Positions 9,210-17,319 of a stretch of 64,000 nt of DNA are shown piece after piece. Location of the stretch: contig NZ_JBMEMN010000004.1 of NCBI RefSeq assembly GCF_049310905.1, positions 57,370 through 121,369 of the forward strand, in the 5' to 3' direction. The DNA is from Gudongella sp049310905 (GTDB lineage: Bacteria > Bacillota > Clostridia > Tissierellales > Tissierellaceae). The notes under the pieces were generated by a model. The model saw nothing but the letters and a program-made list of their open reading frames with translations. It was not told where the DNA came from and did no database searches. The first letter of the stretch is position 1. Each line of letters begins with the position of its first letter. Made by a program: the position numbers and the translations under genes.

Positions 9210-10199
9210 CTAGTTTGTTTTTACAAATTCAATTTCATGGGGCTCCTTGCCTATTTTAATCGTATTCACAACTTCGTAGCTTTCTAGATCTATAACTGAT
9301 ATATCTTCAGATTCAAGATTGGATACATATGCAATATTGCTATTGGGCAATATTGTTATATGATTTGCTTGTCCACTGGTCTCGATTGTACGTACTATTT
9401 TCTTCTTATCCATGTCAATTACACTAATATCATTTGAAAATCTGTTTGTGGTCAATATAGCTTTACCATCGTTTGACACAGCAACTCCGTGAGTCCCCTG
9501 ACCTGCTTGGATTGTATCTACCTCAAAACCTTTTTCAATGTCCACGACTGATACTGTACCATCTTCTACATTAGCTACATACAGGTACTTATCATCAGGT
9601 GAAAGTTCTGATTCATTGGGCATTTTCCCAACTTTGATTGTCGATACAATTTCTAAACCTTCCACATCGACCACTGATATATTCGATGACATCACATTAT
9701 TGATATATGCAAATTTACTATCCTTGGTAAAATCTATATGAGATGGACTCTTCCCATCTGACTCTATGGTTTTTATAATCCTACCTTCCTTTGTATCAAT
9801 GATACTAATATAGTTGAATTGTTCACCTTCCTTTAAATCACCACTTGTAGCAAACAGATATTTTCCATCTGGAGTTATGTCTATACCATGTAGATTTCTT
9901 CCAGTATCAATAGTGTCCAAGGTCTTTCCACTATTTACATCTACAATGAATATCATCCCATCTTCTAGGTTTCCTGTATAAATTTTTTGACCATCTTTGG
10001 AAACAGCAATTCCATGGGATACATAATCCCCAATCTTAATTTCATTCACCAATTCACTACTGGAAACATCAATAACAGATATGGATCCATCTCCTGCATT
10101 AGGCACATAGGCTAAATATTTACTTTCTCCTATTGTGTTTGAATATACTAAACTCATGGCAATAATGACTACTATTATCAGAATTATTCTATATTTCAC
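9210..10199 (-). CDS. YVTN-type beta-propeller protein, exported
   Basis: 329 aa. An N-terminal hydrophobic segment (RIILIIVVIIAMSLV) acts as signal or anchor. The rest is about seven repeats of some 42 residues with the pattern YVxNxxDxxISVIDxxxxxxxxTIxxG, the YVTN/YncE beta-propeller. Such proteins are surface or periplasm-facing scaffolds, and some are related to cytochrome-cd1 propellers. No lipobox Cys is present even though an Lgt-like gene lies in the same operon. No catalytic residue can be assigned. Confidence 0.85.
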   Translation of the reverse strand: MKYRIILIIVVIIAMSLVYSNTIGESKYLAYVPNAGDGSISVIDVSSSELVNEIKIGDYVSHGIAVSKDGQKIYTGNLEDGMIFIVDVNSGKTLDTIDTGRNLHGIDITPDGKYLFATSGDLKEGEQFNYISIIDTKEGRIIKTIESDGKSPSHIDFTKDSKFAYINNVMSSNISVVDVEGLEIVSTIKVGKMPNESELSPDDKYLYVANVEDGTVSVVDIEKGFEVDTIQAGQGTHGVAVSNDGKAILTTNRFSNDISVIDMDKKKIVRTIETSGQANHITILPNSNIAYVSNLESEDISVIDLESYEVVNTIKIGKEPHEIEFVKTN

Positions 10200-10221
10200 G
10201 TATACAAGCCTCCCATGTTAT

Positions 10222-10473
10222 CTATATGATTTTTTCGAAGCTATCATTGCAAAAGGGACAATATCTCCAATCAAGATCAATTAACCTCCCACAACAATTG
10301 CATGCTCTTTTAACACCTTCATGGCAGTGGGGACAGAATTCAACATCATGATTTATTGCAGTTCCACAGTTCTTGCACGTCTCCTCTTGTTCAATTATTT
10401 CATCTGCTTTGTCATCTATCATAAATATCAAATATAATATGATAGCATAAACAGCATATAGTATCAGGTTCAT
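10222..10473 (-). CDS. Membrane-anchored double zinc-ribbon protein
   Basis: 83 aa. One N-terminal transmembrane helix (NLILYAVYAIILYLIFMI) is followed by an acidic linker and paired zinc ribbons: CKNCG with CPHCH, then CNCCG with CPFCN. The ATG at 10473 has GGAAGGGAAG upstream, while an earlier in-frame TTG would swallow that site. Double zinc ribbons act as structural or binding modules. No specific function is recognised. It lies between the Lgt-like and propeller genes. Confidence 0.78.
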   Translation of the reverse strand: MNLILYAVYAIILYLIFMIDDKADEIIEQEETCKNCGTAINHDVEFCPHCHEGVKRACNCCGRLIDLDWRYCPFCNDSFEKII

Positions 10474-10543
10474 ATTCTTCCCTTCCAATCCAATTGTTAA
10501 TGAGTAATGATTTGTCCCATTATCTTTATCCCAGCAACGATGC

Positions 10544-11377
10544 CTAGCTCCATATCCAATTATAGTAGATCAGAATTGAAGCAATCATCATCACTAGAAT
10601 CAATAACACTTCTTTTGTTGATATACTATACTTCTTGTCCTCTACTTCTTCATTGTCTTTATATCTGGTACTCAATAATTTCAAAGATATAAAAGAAATT
10701 AGAATTAATCCTATGCTGGTCGCATGGGCTACTGTGAATGGTTCTATGAATATGGGGTTAGTTCTGAAGAATTCAACAATGAACCTATTGATTGAGAAAC
10801 CAATCAGGTAGGTGAAAAACAGTTGTCCATCATATTTAACAGATTTTCTTCTAGCCCATATTACTCCAAACAATATAAAATTCAGCATTGACTCATACAT
10901 TTGAGTTGGGTGTAGCACTTGACCATTCCTAAAGATTCCCCAGAAATATTCATTCTTCATTGCATATCCAAATACATCACAGCCTACTCTTCCTATTGCT
11001 TGTCCTAGAATAATCCCTGGCGCCATTATATCAGCTGCTCTCCACAAATTAATCTTCTTGACCCTAGCATAAATCAAGGAAACTAAAGCTCCACCAATCA
11101 AAGCCCCTTGAATGGATAGACCGCCATCCCATACTGCTATGATTTTACCTGGGTTAGTTAAATAATACTCCAAGTTGAATACCAAAACATAATACAACCT
11201 TGCCCCTACTATTCCAAAAATAACTGCATACATCATCAAATCTGTAATTGCATCTGTTGAATATTTTTTTCTTTTTGCTTCCTTAATTGCTACCAAGACA
11301 CCCAGTACTATTCCTAAACCTATAAACATTCCAAATGCATTCATTGAATAATGTCCAAAGCTAAATATTGTCTTCAT
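10544..11377 (-). CDS. Divergent Lgt-like membrane transferase
   Basis: 277-aa polytopic protein of the prolipoprotein diacylglyceryl transferase family: seven or so hydrophobic segments, GGLSIQGALIGG and HPTQMYES motifs. The signature that is normally GRxGNFxNxExxxG reads GRVGCDVFGYAMK. The essential Arg is kept, but the conserved Asn is Cys and the later Asn, Glu and Gly are replaced. It may be a paralogue with altered substrate or activity rather than the housekeeping Lgt. It overlaps the upstream gene by four bases (ATGA), indicating translational coupling. No lipobox protein is seen in the operon. Confidence 0.8.
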   Translation of the reverse strand: MKTIFSFGHYSMNAFGMFIGLGIVLGVLVAIKEAKRKKYSTDAITDLMMYAVIFGIVGARLYYVLVFNLEYYLTNPGKIIAVWDGGLSIQGALIGGALVSLIYARVKKINLWRAADIMAPGIILGQAIGRVGCDVFGYAMKNEYFWGIFRNGQVLHPTQMYESMLNFILFGVIWARRKSVKYDGQLFFTYLIGFSINRFIVEFFRTNPIFIEPFTVAHATSIGLILISFISLKLLSTRYKDNEEVEDKKYSISTKEVLLILVMMIASILIYYNWIWS

Positions 11378-12150
11378 TTACTTTTTCCTTTCCCAAGGTC
11401 TATAACATCCCTTTCCCACTTAAATGTCATCTTCTCAGGTCCACCTATGCCTTCAAAATCAAGTTGAACACTACCCAAGTCTGATATATCAGTGTCTTGA
11501 TTTAGATAAGTTTTGGGTAGTTTCAGCAATCCTGATACATGATGTCCTTGACTGGTCGAGTCCCAAATGAAGCCATCATCTATTATGGTCCCATCCCCGA
11601 AGCTCAAAATAGCCAATTCATCGTATTTGATTGTTTCCAGGTTAATAAAATGATTGTTTAATGTTATTCTAAAGATCATGAATTCTTCATTATCTTCAAT
11701 TAAGTTACTGTACACTACTCCCATATCAATGTTATTTTTTCTATCAAATCTGGCTACCAAGTCTTCACTCAATGTTTGATCAGCACTACTCTCATTCCAA
11801 TCAATTACTTCTTCCATATCCTGTGCAGCTGTATCCATATTTGATTTTTCTTGATCTGCAATGACATCTTGATCTAATTCATCCTTATACTCAGCAATCA
11901 CTTCATCTTTTATAGCTTTTTCTTGTTCCTCTATAACAACTTGATTTTCTTGATCTTCAATGATCTCTTCCTCATCTTGGATTACTCCATCCTGGTCTGC
12001 TATAAGCTCTTCTTTATCACTTGCTGGTTCATCTTGCTCATTACCTGCCAATGTCTCATTTGTTATATCTGCATTTCCAGAAACTACCCAAATACCCACA
12101 AATATCACAGTAATTAACAATATTGTCGTTATAAAAAATGGTCTCTTCAT
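11374..12150 (-). CDS. Acidic repeat-rich exported/anchored protein
   Basis: 258 aa. A hydrophobic segment (residues 5-23) without lipobox Cys is followed by a very acidic low-complexity region (about 30-120) built from repeats such as IADQD, EEEIIEDQE and VIADQE. The C-terminal half (about 125-255) looks like a beta-rich extracellular domain. GGAGGG precedes the ATG. It overlaps the Lgt-like gene and follows the LDCC peptide gene. No family is recognised. The acidic stretch could be a spacer or bind cations. Confidence 0.7.
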   Translation of the reverse strand: MKRPFFITTILLITVIFVGIWVVSGNADITNETLAGNEQDEPASDKEELIADQDGVIQDEEEIIEDQENQVVIEEQEKAIKDEVIAEYKDELDQDVIADQEKSNMDTAAQDMEEVIDWNESSADQTLSEDLVARFDRKNNIDMGVVYSNLIEDNEEFMIFRITLNNHFINLETIKYDELAILSFGDGTIIDDGFIWDSTSQGHHVSGLLKLPKTYLNQDTDISDLGSVQLDFEGIGGPEKMTFKWERDVIDLGKGKSK

Positions 12151-12187
12151 TTTCCCTCCATCATTATCTTTGACATTTTAGTACTCA

Positions 12188-12331
12188 CTACTTACTCTTA
12201 GTTGATGATTTAGTTGTGTTAACATTTTTCTTGTCTCTTCCCACTGTACAACAATCCAAAGGTTTATTCCCAAACTCTTCCTTATTAGCTTCCTCTAATT
12301 TTTTAAGCCATTCCTTTATCTTCTTTTTCAT
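12188..12331 (-). CDS. 47-aa LDCC-motif putative metal-binding peptide
   Basis: Starts MKKKIKEWLKKLEEANKEEF and carries the core GNKPLDCCTVGR, then a Lys/Thr/Ser tail. GGAGGG lies eight bases upstream of the ATG. Small clostridial proteins with this LDCC motif are annotated as putative metal-binding; no activity is established. It is the first gene downstream of the sigma-54 promoter at 12448-12464 and so defines the operon start. Confidence 0.75.
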   Translation of the reverse strand: MKKKIKEWLKKLEEANKEEFGNKPLDCCTVGRDKKNVNTTKSSTKSK

Positions 12332-12447
12332 AGCTCTTCCCTCCAAATTGACTGATTAACAATATTTCCCTAGCTTACCATCATTTCTTATGAAAACTCT
12401 ACACACACTGACCTCCCTCCAACTAATTTTATCTATCATTATATAAT

Positions 12448-12464
12448 TGCAAATAGCGTGCCAA
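12448..12464 (-). promoter_or_regulatory. Sigma-54 promoter (-24/-12)
   Basis: On the minus strand TTGGCACGCTATTTGCA matches the sigma-54 consensus TGGCACG-N4-TTGCA at every key position, with correct spacing. It lies about 115 bases upstream of the LDCC peptide ATG. An NtrC-type activator with a GAFTGA loop is encoded at 2191-3543. Confidence 0.85.
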
Positions 12465-12537
12465 ATTATAAATTGTCTATTTTACTGCCTTTAAGCCTAT
12501 GGGAACTTTCTAGGATGTGTCATATCAAACAGGAGAT

Positions 12538-12553
12538 TGTAGTATTTGCTACA
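12538..12553. promoter_or_regulatory. Candidate activator-binding palindrome (UAS)
   Basis: TGTAGTATTTGCTACA is a 16-bp palindrome with one mismatch per arm. It is about 75-90 bases upstream of the -24 element, the usual distance for an enhancer-binding activator. Confidence 0.45.
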
Positions 12554-12563
12554 GTTAAGAACA

Positions 12564-12598
12564 CAAAAAAACCTCACTGGTTAATACCAGATGAGGCT
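12564..12598 (-). terminator. Terminator after the E1-like gene
   Basis: On the minus strand a CCTCATCTGGT / ACCAGTGAGG stem with a TATT loop is followed by seven T residues. It closes the nifU-like/E1-like operon and insulates the sigma-54 promoter downstream. Confidence 0.85.
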
Positions 12599-12652
12599 TA
12601 TCAATAAGATTCTAAATATCTGAAATAAATCTATTCTTTGTAAAACAATTTA

Positions 12653-14092
12653 TTAAGACATACTATCACAGCTTTGGTCATACTCTTGAAGTGAATCTAT
12701 GATTGGCTTATCGCCACATAAGGGGCAATATGAATTCTTGTCTAAATCAATAAGTGTAAACTTAGTATTCAGGGCATCAAAATAAAGAATTCTATCCCTT
12801 AATGTTGTTCCAATTCCTGCAGCAATCTTAATTGCTTCAGCAGCTTGTATGGACCCCATCACTCCAGGTACTGGTCCTAAAATACCTGATTCCTCACAGG
12901 ATTGTCCGCTTCCTTGTTGAGGCATTTCCGGCATAAGACAGCGGTAGCAGTGACCTTCTCTTGGAATAATTGTAGTGCTCAGACCACTGAACCTCAATAC
13001 TCCTGCTTCAATCATGGGCTTGTTCATAAAAAAGCATGCATCATTTAACAGGTATCGTGTTGGGAAATTATCAAGTCCATCAACTACAATATCATAATTT
13101 CTTATTATATCCTTGGCATTGTCCCTGCTTAACCTGTCCTTATGCAAAACAATATCTATCTGAGGATTTATACTTTTCAAGAAAACTTCCGCCGATTTAA
13201 CCTTGGATTGACCAATGCGAGATGTCGAGTGAAGTATTTGTCGATTAAGATTACTAATCTCTACTGTGTCATAATCCACTAAACCAATGGTTCCAATACC
13301 AACCATCGACAACGCAAGGGCCACAGGGGATCCAAGGCCTCCAGCCCCTACAATAAGGACCTTGAGATTATTTATCTTCCCTCTTGTCTTTGACCAATCA
13401 TTATCTTTACACTCTGCAGTTCTATCTAAAAACAAACCTGTTTCAACAGCTTCAGCTTCTACAAACTCCATATGCAAGAGATCAAAGTAGAGTGAATTCT
13501 TATTCAACTCACCTATTCTCAAAACTAGCTTAATAACTTCAATTGCACATAGTGTTCCTAAAAATGATTTCGAAACAGTTCCCTCAGCTGTCCGCTCAGG
13601 AAATTTACTTTCTGACATTGTCAAAGCAAATTCTTTATAAGCATCATAAATATCAAATGTCTGCAGCAAGCCTCTCCATTGATTTGGTACAGCTATAATA
13701 GATGGAATAAAGACATTTTCATTTTCATAGTACACTGCATTATTCATGATTTTGCTTACAAATCCCAGACTACCTAGAATAATCCTACAAACTTTTTCAG
13801 AATTCTCCACTTCATGGGGCGATTTTTTATTTATAAGCTCAATTGAAATATCCCCATTCAAGTCTTTCGCACTAAAAAAAAGTGATTCATAATAGTCCTT
13901 ATCATCAAAATCGCAAAAAATATGTCCTATACCAGATGCAGCCAAATAAAGAACCAGGGGAAGCGCATCCTTTACTGTTTCTGAATAAATGAGTATAGCG
14001 GACTCATTTATTCTTTTCTGACCCTGTCCACTTATCTCTGGCATAATAATATGCCTCATATATCTATTTATCTGATCCTTATTTAAAATCAT
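12653..14092 (-). CDS. Tandem E1-like (ThiF/MoeB/HesA) protein
   Basis: 479 aa with two E1-like halves. The second half (about 230-470) is complete: GAGGLGSP nucleotide loop, DYDTVEISNLNRQ, zinc ligands CYRC and CPLC, and a candidate catalytic Cys in GQSCEESG. It should adenylate the C-terminus of a small sulfur-carrier protein. The first half (1-225) has the same frame (RYMRHIIMPEISGQGQ, a degenerate LIYSE in place of the glycine loop, a late KSFLGTLCAIEVIKL segment) but no nucleotide site. This inactive-plus-active layout recalls eukaryotic E1 enzymes. The ATG at 14092 has GGAGGCGGTG upstream. It is separated by four bases from the NifU-like gene. No small carrier protein is visible nearby. 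Confidence 0.85.
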   Translation of the reverse strand: MILNKDQINRYMRHIIMPEISGQGQKRINESAILIYSETVKDALPLVLYLAASGIGHIFCDFDDKDYYESLFFSAKDLNGDISIELINKKSPHEVENSEKVCRIILGSLGFVSKIMNNAVYYENENVFIPSIIAVPNQWRGLLQTFDIYDAYKEFALTMSESKFPERTAEGTVSKSFLGTLCAIEVIKLVLRIGELNKNSLYFDLLHMEFVEAEAVETGLFLDRTAECKDNDWSKTRGKINNLKVLIVGAGGLGSPVALALSMVGIGTIGLVDYDTVEISNLNRQILHSTSRIGQSKVKSAEVFLKSINPQIDIVLHKDRLSRDNAKDIIRNYDIVVDGLDNFPTRYLLNDACFFMNKPMIEAGVLRFSGLSTTIIPREGHCYRCLMPEMPQQGSGQSCEESGILGPVPGVMGSIQAAEAIKIAAGIGTTLRDRILYFDALNTKFTLIDLDKNSYCPLCGDKPIIDSLQEYDQSCDSMS

Positions 14093-14096
14093 ATGA

Positions 14097-14468
14097 TCAC
14101 CGCCTCCTACTCTTATAATCAACTATAGCCTCGTGTAGAGCATCAGCAGCTATATTTGAGCATTTCATTTTTCGTTCTGGCAAACCACCAAGGGCTTCAG
14201 CTACATTTTCGTTTTTTATCTGGAGTGCATCCCTAATTGATTTTCCTTTAGCCATTACAGTGACCATGCTACTGGCAGCTATTGCCGCACCGCAGCCAAA
14301 GGTCTTAAACTTTGCATCAGTTAAAATATCGTCATCAGAAACTACGATATAAATTGTTATTTTGTCTCCATCCAGTGGGTTGCCAACATGTCCTATTCCG
14401 TCTGCATCTATAATTTCTCCTACATTTCTTGGATTAGATAAGTGATCTAAAACATTATCATTGTACAA
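14097..14468 (-). CDS. NifU/IscU-like protein lacking one ligand Cys
   Basis: 123 aa of the IscU/NifU N-terminal family. Of the three cluster-binding cysteines, those in FKTFGCGAA and MKCSNIAADAL remain. The first site, normally GNPxCGD, reads GNPLDGD, and the codon is GAT. This probably weakens or changes Fe-S scaffold function. A TTG start is chosen because GGGAGG lies eight bases upstream and the protein begins exactly where the family does. It is the first gene of a two-gene operon with the E1-like protein, suggesting joint work in sulfur transfer. No cysteine desulfurase is nearby. Confidence 0.85.
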   Translation of the reverse strand: MYNDNVLDHLSNPRNVGEIIDADGIGHVGNPLDGDKITIYIVVSDDDILTDAKFKTFGCGAAIAASSMVTVMAKGKSIRDALQIKNENVAEALGGLPERKMKCSNIAADALHEAIVDYKSRRR

Positions 14469-14574
14469 TTGTCTAACCTCCCATGATTGAATTATAACTA
14501 AAGCTAAGCTGTTTATTTCATTATTTGAGTATTATAATAGCATTGAAAATAATTAGGTGTCAAATATGATGATT

Positions 14575-14694
14575 TTAATGAGAAATAATAGTAATGCCGA
14601 AGTTCTGTGGCGACTGATCTAAGCGTCTAGCCAGTTCGGAGACACTGATATTCATTTGTTCACATAGCCGTCGTATCATGTCCGAGGTTTTCAT
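14575..14694 (-). pseudogene. Truncated XRE-type HTH regulator
   Basis: 39 codons: start MKTSDMIRRLCEQMNISV, then SELARRLDQSPQNFG, a clear XRE helix-turn-helix. After NFG the frame runs into five unrelated residues and a stop, where relatives continue for another turn of the domain. A GGAGGG site is present. It is either a remnant of a larger regulator or a cut-down one. It marks the edge of the acquired copB/IS region. Confidence 0.6.
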
Positions 14695-14773
14695 AATAGT
14701 CCCTCCATGCCTCAATAGAAATATTGTAAACCATTTGGTTTCAAATAACAATTGAATGTTTACAAATTGAAAA

Positions 14774-14801
14774 CCCGCAACTCAATAAAAAGAGCTGCGG
14801 G
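14774..14801 (-). terminator. Terminator downstream of copB
   Basis: The arms CCCGCA and TGCGGG, with a further CTC/GAG pairing, enclose a short loop. On the minus strand the stem is followed by TTTTC. It is 150 bases after copB. No convincing gene lies between them (14802-14951). Confidence 0.6.
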
Positions 14802-14951
14802 TAAAATTGTGTTAAGAATTACTATCCGATATTGTCCTTGAAATCAGGTCCAGATTAAAATGATGGAGTCCTGTTTTTTCTCGGAAATCCGTGGGTGTAC
14901 GTATATCCTTGTACAGCACACCAGCCAGTGTTTTTTTGTTCCTGCTTCGTT

Positions 14952-17000
14952 TTATTTCGGGTCTAATCTCAAAAGCATTGCATTGATCGCAACGATAACA
15001 GTGGAGAGGGACATGAATACTGCTCCAAGCGCGGGGCTCAAAGTTATTCCGATAGGAGCCAAAATACCAGCGGCTATCGGGATAGCAATAAAGTTATAAC
15101 CCGCTCCCCAGACAAGATTTTGCTTCATCTTACGGGTGGTATTTCGGGACAATTCAATGAAGGATTCGATATCTCCCGGATCTGATTGGGTCAGAATGAT
15201 GTCGGCAGAATCCAGGGCCACTTGCGTCCCGGCCCCAATGGCCACGCCCACATCTGCCAAAGCAAGAGAGGGTGCATCATTGACGCCATCTCCTACCATG
15301 ATAACCGTCTGGCCTTGATTTTTCATGGACTCGATTAGATTGTATTTATCTTCGGGAAATTGGTTTGCTCTATATTGAATGCCTAGCTCTTCCGCCACTC
15401 CTTGTGCAGCATTTTCGTTATCACCGGTGGCCATGATCGGCTCGATTCCGTACTTTTTCAGCGCTTGGATTAAATCTCGACTGCTTTCCTTTAGTTCATC
15501 TCCCAATGCAACGGCGCCGATTGCTTCGCCATTTTCGACGAGTATGCTCACTGTGGCGCCTTTCGGCGTTTCCATATCCAACGTTTTTCCATATGATTTT
15601 TGGCTAATCAATTGATAACGGTGACCATTGGCTTCGCCTTCTACTCCTGCACCTGAAATAACTTCAATGGAATCAAAGTATACAGGGCTGAGACCGTTCT
15701 TTTCTGCATGCTGGACGATCGATTGGGCAATTGGATGACTAGAGCCTCCTTCGATGCCGGCCATTAAGACAATAATTTCTTCTTGTGTATAGGCACCGCT
15801 CAAATGTGTAACGTTCAGGACCTTAAATTCTCCCGTCGTTAATGTACCCGTCTTATCCAATACCATGACATCCGCTTTAGTAGCTAATTCCAACGCTTCT
15901 CTATTTTTAACTAGTAATCCTCGGCTCGCACCCAAACTAGTACTACGTGATACTACCAAAGGAATTGCAAGACCCAAAGCATGTGGGCAGGCAATAACTA
16001 ACGTCGTTACAGTAAAGATAACGGCTGTAGGTAAATCTGCAATGATCATCCAGGCTACTAGAGCGATTAAAGCTGCTATTACTGCAATGTAGAACAACCA
16101 GCTAGCTACTTTATGGGCCAAATTCTCTGCTCGAGAAGGCTGACTTTGTGCTTGGTTAATTAATGTTTGTACTTGCGAGATAAAGGACTTATCGCCTGTT
16201 TCTGTTACTTCTACATATAGAACACCACTACCATTTGTTGATCCACCAATGACTTGATCTTTAATATTCTTTTCGATTGGCTTAGATTCACCCGTTAAGA
16301 GAGACTCGTTTACACGGGATTCTCCGCGAATAATAATACCATCAGCTGGAACATTTTCTCCTGCTTGAACTCGGATAACATCTCCAACTTGAAGTTCAGA
16401 CACAGGGCGAGTTCCAATCGAATCATCTTCTAAAACAACATGAGCGTCTTTGGGCAACAATTCTGCTAGAGCTTTTTGCGCATTTCCAGCTTCACCCAAT
16501 GCCTTCATTTCAATCCAATGTCCAAATAACATAATTAAAATTAAAGTTGAAAACTCAAAGAAGAAGTCCATTACATGTTCGCCGGTCACATATCGAGCGG
16601 CCACTGCGTAAACACTATACACATAGGAAACCGTTATTCCCAAAGTAATCAAGGACATCATGCCGGGTGCTTTTGACATAAACTCATCCTTCGCACCCAT
16701 GTAGAAAGGTTTCCCGCCATAAAGATACAGAATTGTTGCCAAGACAGCTGCTACAACGTCTGCATAAGGAAAGATGATTTGGAAAGGCCATTGAATATCC
16801 ATCAAGGGAGTAATAAATAAGATTGCAATTCCCAATGGGAGTGATTTCAAGAAAATTTCCTTGAAACTACCATGATGGTGGTGGGCGTGCCCTCCCATTG
16901 CACCACGATCATGATCCATGTTGCTATGGTCCATCTTGCTATGGTCCATCTTGCTGTGGTCCATATTTCCATCTTTAAGATTGTTATCTTTTTTATTCAT
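14952..17000 (-). CDS. copB: CopB-type copper-translocating P1B ATPase
   Basis: 682 aa. The N-terminus is a His/Met-rich tail with four MDHS-type repeats and a HAHHHHG run in place of HMA domains. Membrane core motifs: CPH in ACPHALGLAIP, LTGES, DKTGTLT, HP, and GDGVNDAPSLALADVG. CPH-type pumps export Cu(I)/Cu(II) or silver. The ATG at 17000 follows AAGGAGG at six bases; an earlier in-frame Met is outside that. Codon choice and the adjacent IS and truncated regulator suggest transfer. It is a second, separate copper exporter besides CopA, with no CsoR-type operator seen in front of it. Confidence 0.93.
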   Translation of the reverse strand: MNKKDNNLKDGNMDHSKMDHSKMDHSNMDHDRGAMGGHAHHHHGSFKEIFLKSLPLGIAILFITPLMDIQWPFQIIFPYADVVAAVLATILYLYGGKPFYMGAKDEFMSKAPGMMSLITLGITVSYVYSVYAVAARYVTGEHVMDFFFEFSTLILIMLFGHWIEMKALGEAGNAQKALAELLPKDAHVVLEDDSIGTRPVSELQVGDVIRVQAGENVPADGIIIRGESRVNESLLTGESKPIEKNIKDQVIGGSTNGSGVLYVEVTETGDKSFISQVQTLINQAQSQPSRAENLAHKVASWLFYIAVIAALIALVAWMIIADLPTAVIFTVTTLVIACPHALGLAIPLVVSRSTSLGASRGLLVKNREALELATKADVMVLDKTGTLTTGEFKVLNVTHLSGAYTQEEIIVLMAGIEGGSSHPIAQSIVQHAEKNGLSPVYFDSIEVISGAGVEGEANGHRYQLISQKSYGKTLDMETPKGATVSILVENGEAIGAVALGDELKESSRDLIQALKKYGIEPIMATGDNENAAQGVAEELGIQYRANQFPEDKYNLIESMKNQGQTVIMVGDGVNDAPSLALADVGVAIGAGTQVALDSADIILTQSDPGDIESFIELSRNTTRKMKQNLVWGAGYNFIAIPIAAGILAPIGITLSPALGAVFMSLSTVIVAINAMLLRLDPK

Positions 17001-17304
17001 TATTGGCCTCCTTGTAAAATCATACATTCCGTGAACTTGAAAGACTGTTGAGCGCCTCTATACTTCAATGAGATAATTATAACCTAAATTCCACGTCGTT
17101 TTTCAAAGTGCATCTAAATTCGCTATTCCATATGTCTTACGAGGAATTCAAGTAGTTACTTGTGCATTTTAACATTTTTCAGCTCCTTTCTCAACTCAAT
17201 TTCTCTCAATTTCTAATAGCATACCCATTTGTCACAGAAGAATCACAATTGTAAGTTCGATTAATAAACCACTTTTTCTATTATTTCAAGTGATTGTAAA
17301 GGTG
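17001..17304. other. Non-coding region between copB and the IS
   Basis: About 300 bases without a supported gene. On the minus strand GGTTATAAT about 85 bases before the copB ATG is a possible -10 box with a poorly spaced TTGAAA upstream. Nothing else could be recognised. Confidence 0.4.
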
Positions 17305-17319
17305 TCCTGTTGTTTTTTA

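Noticed and set aside
14802..14951. Minus-strand frame after copB that reads LAGVLYKDIRTPTDFREKT
   Set aside because: No start codon or ribosome site and overlaps the copB end in another frame; no support beyond an open frame.
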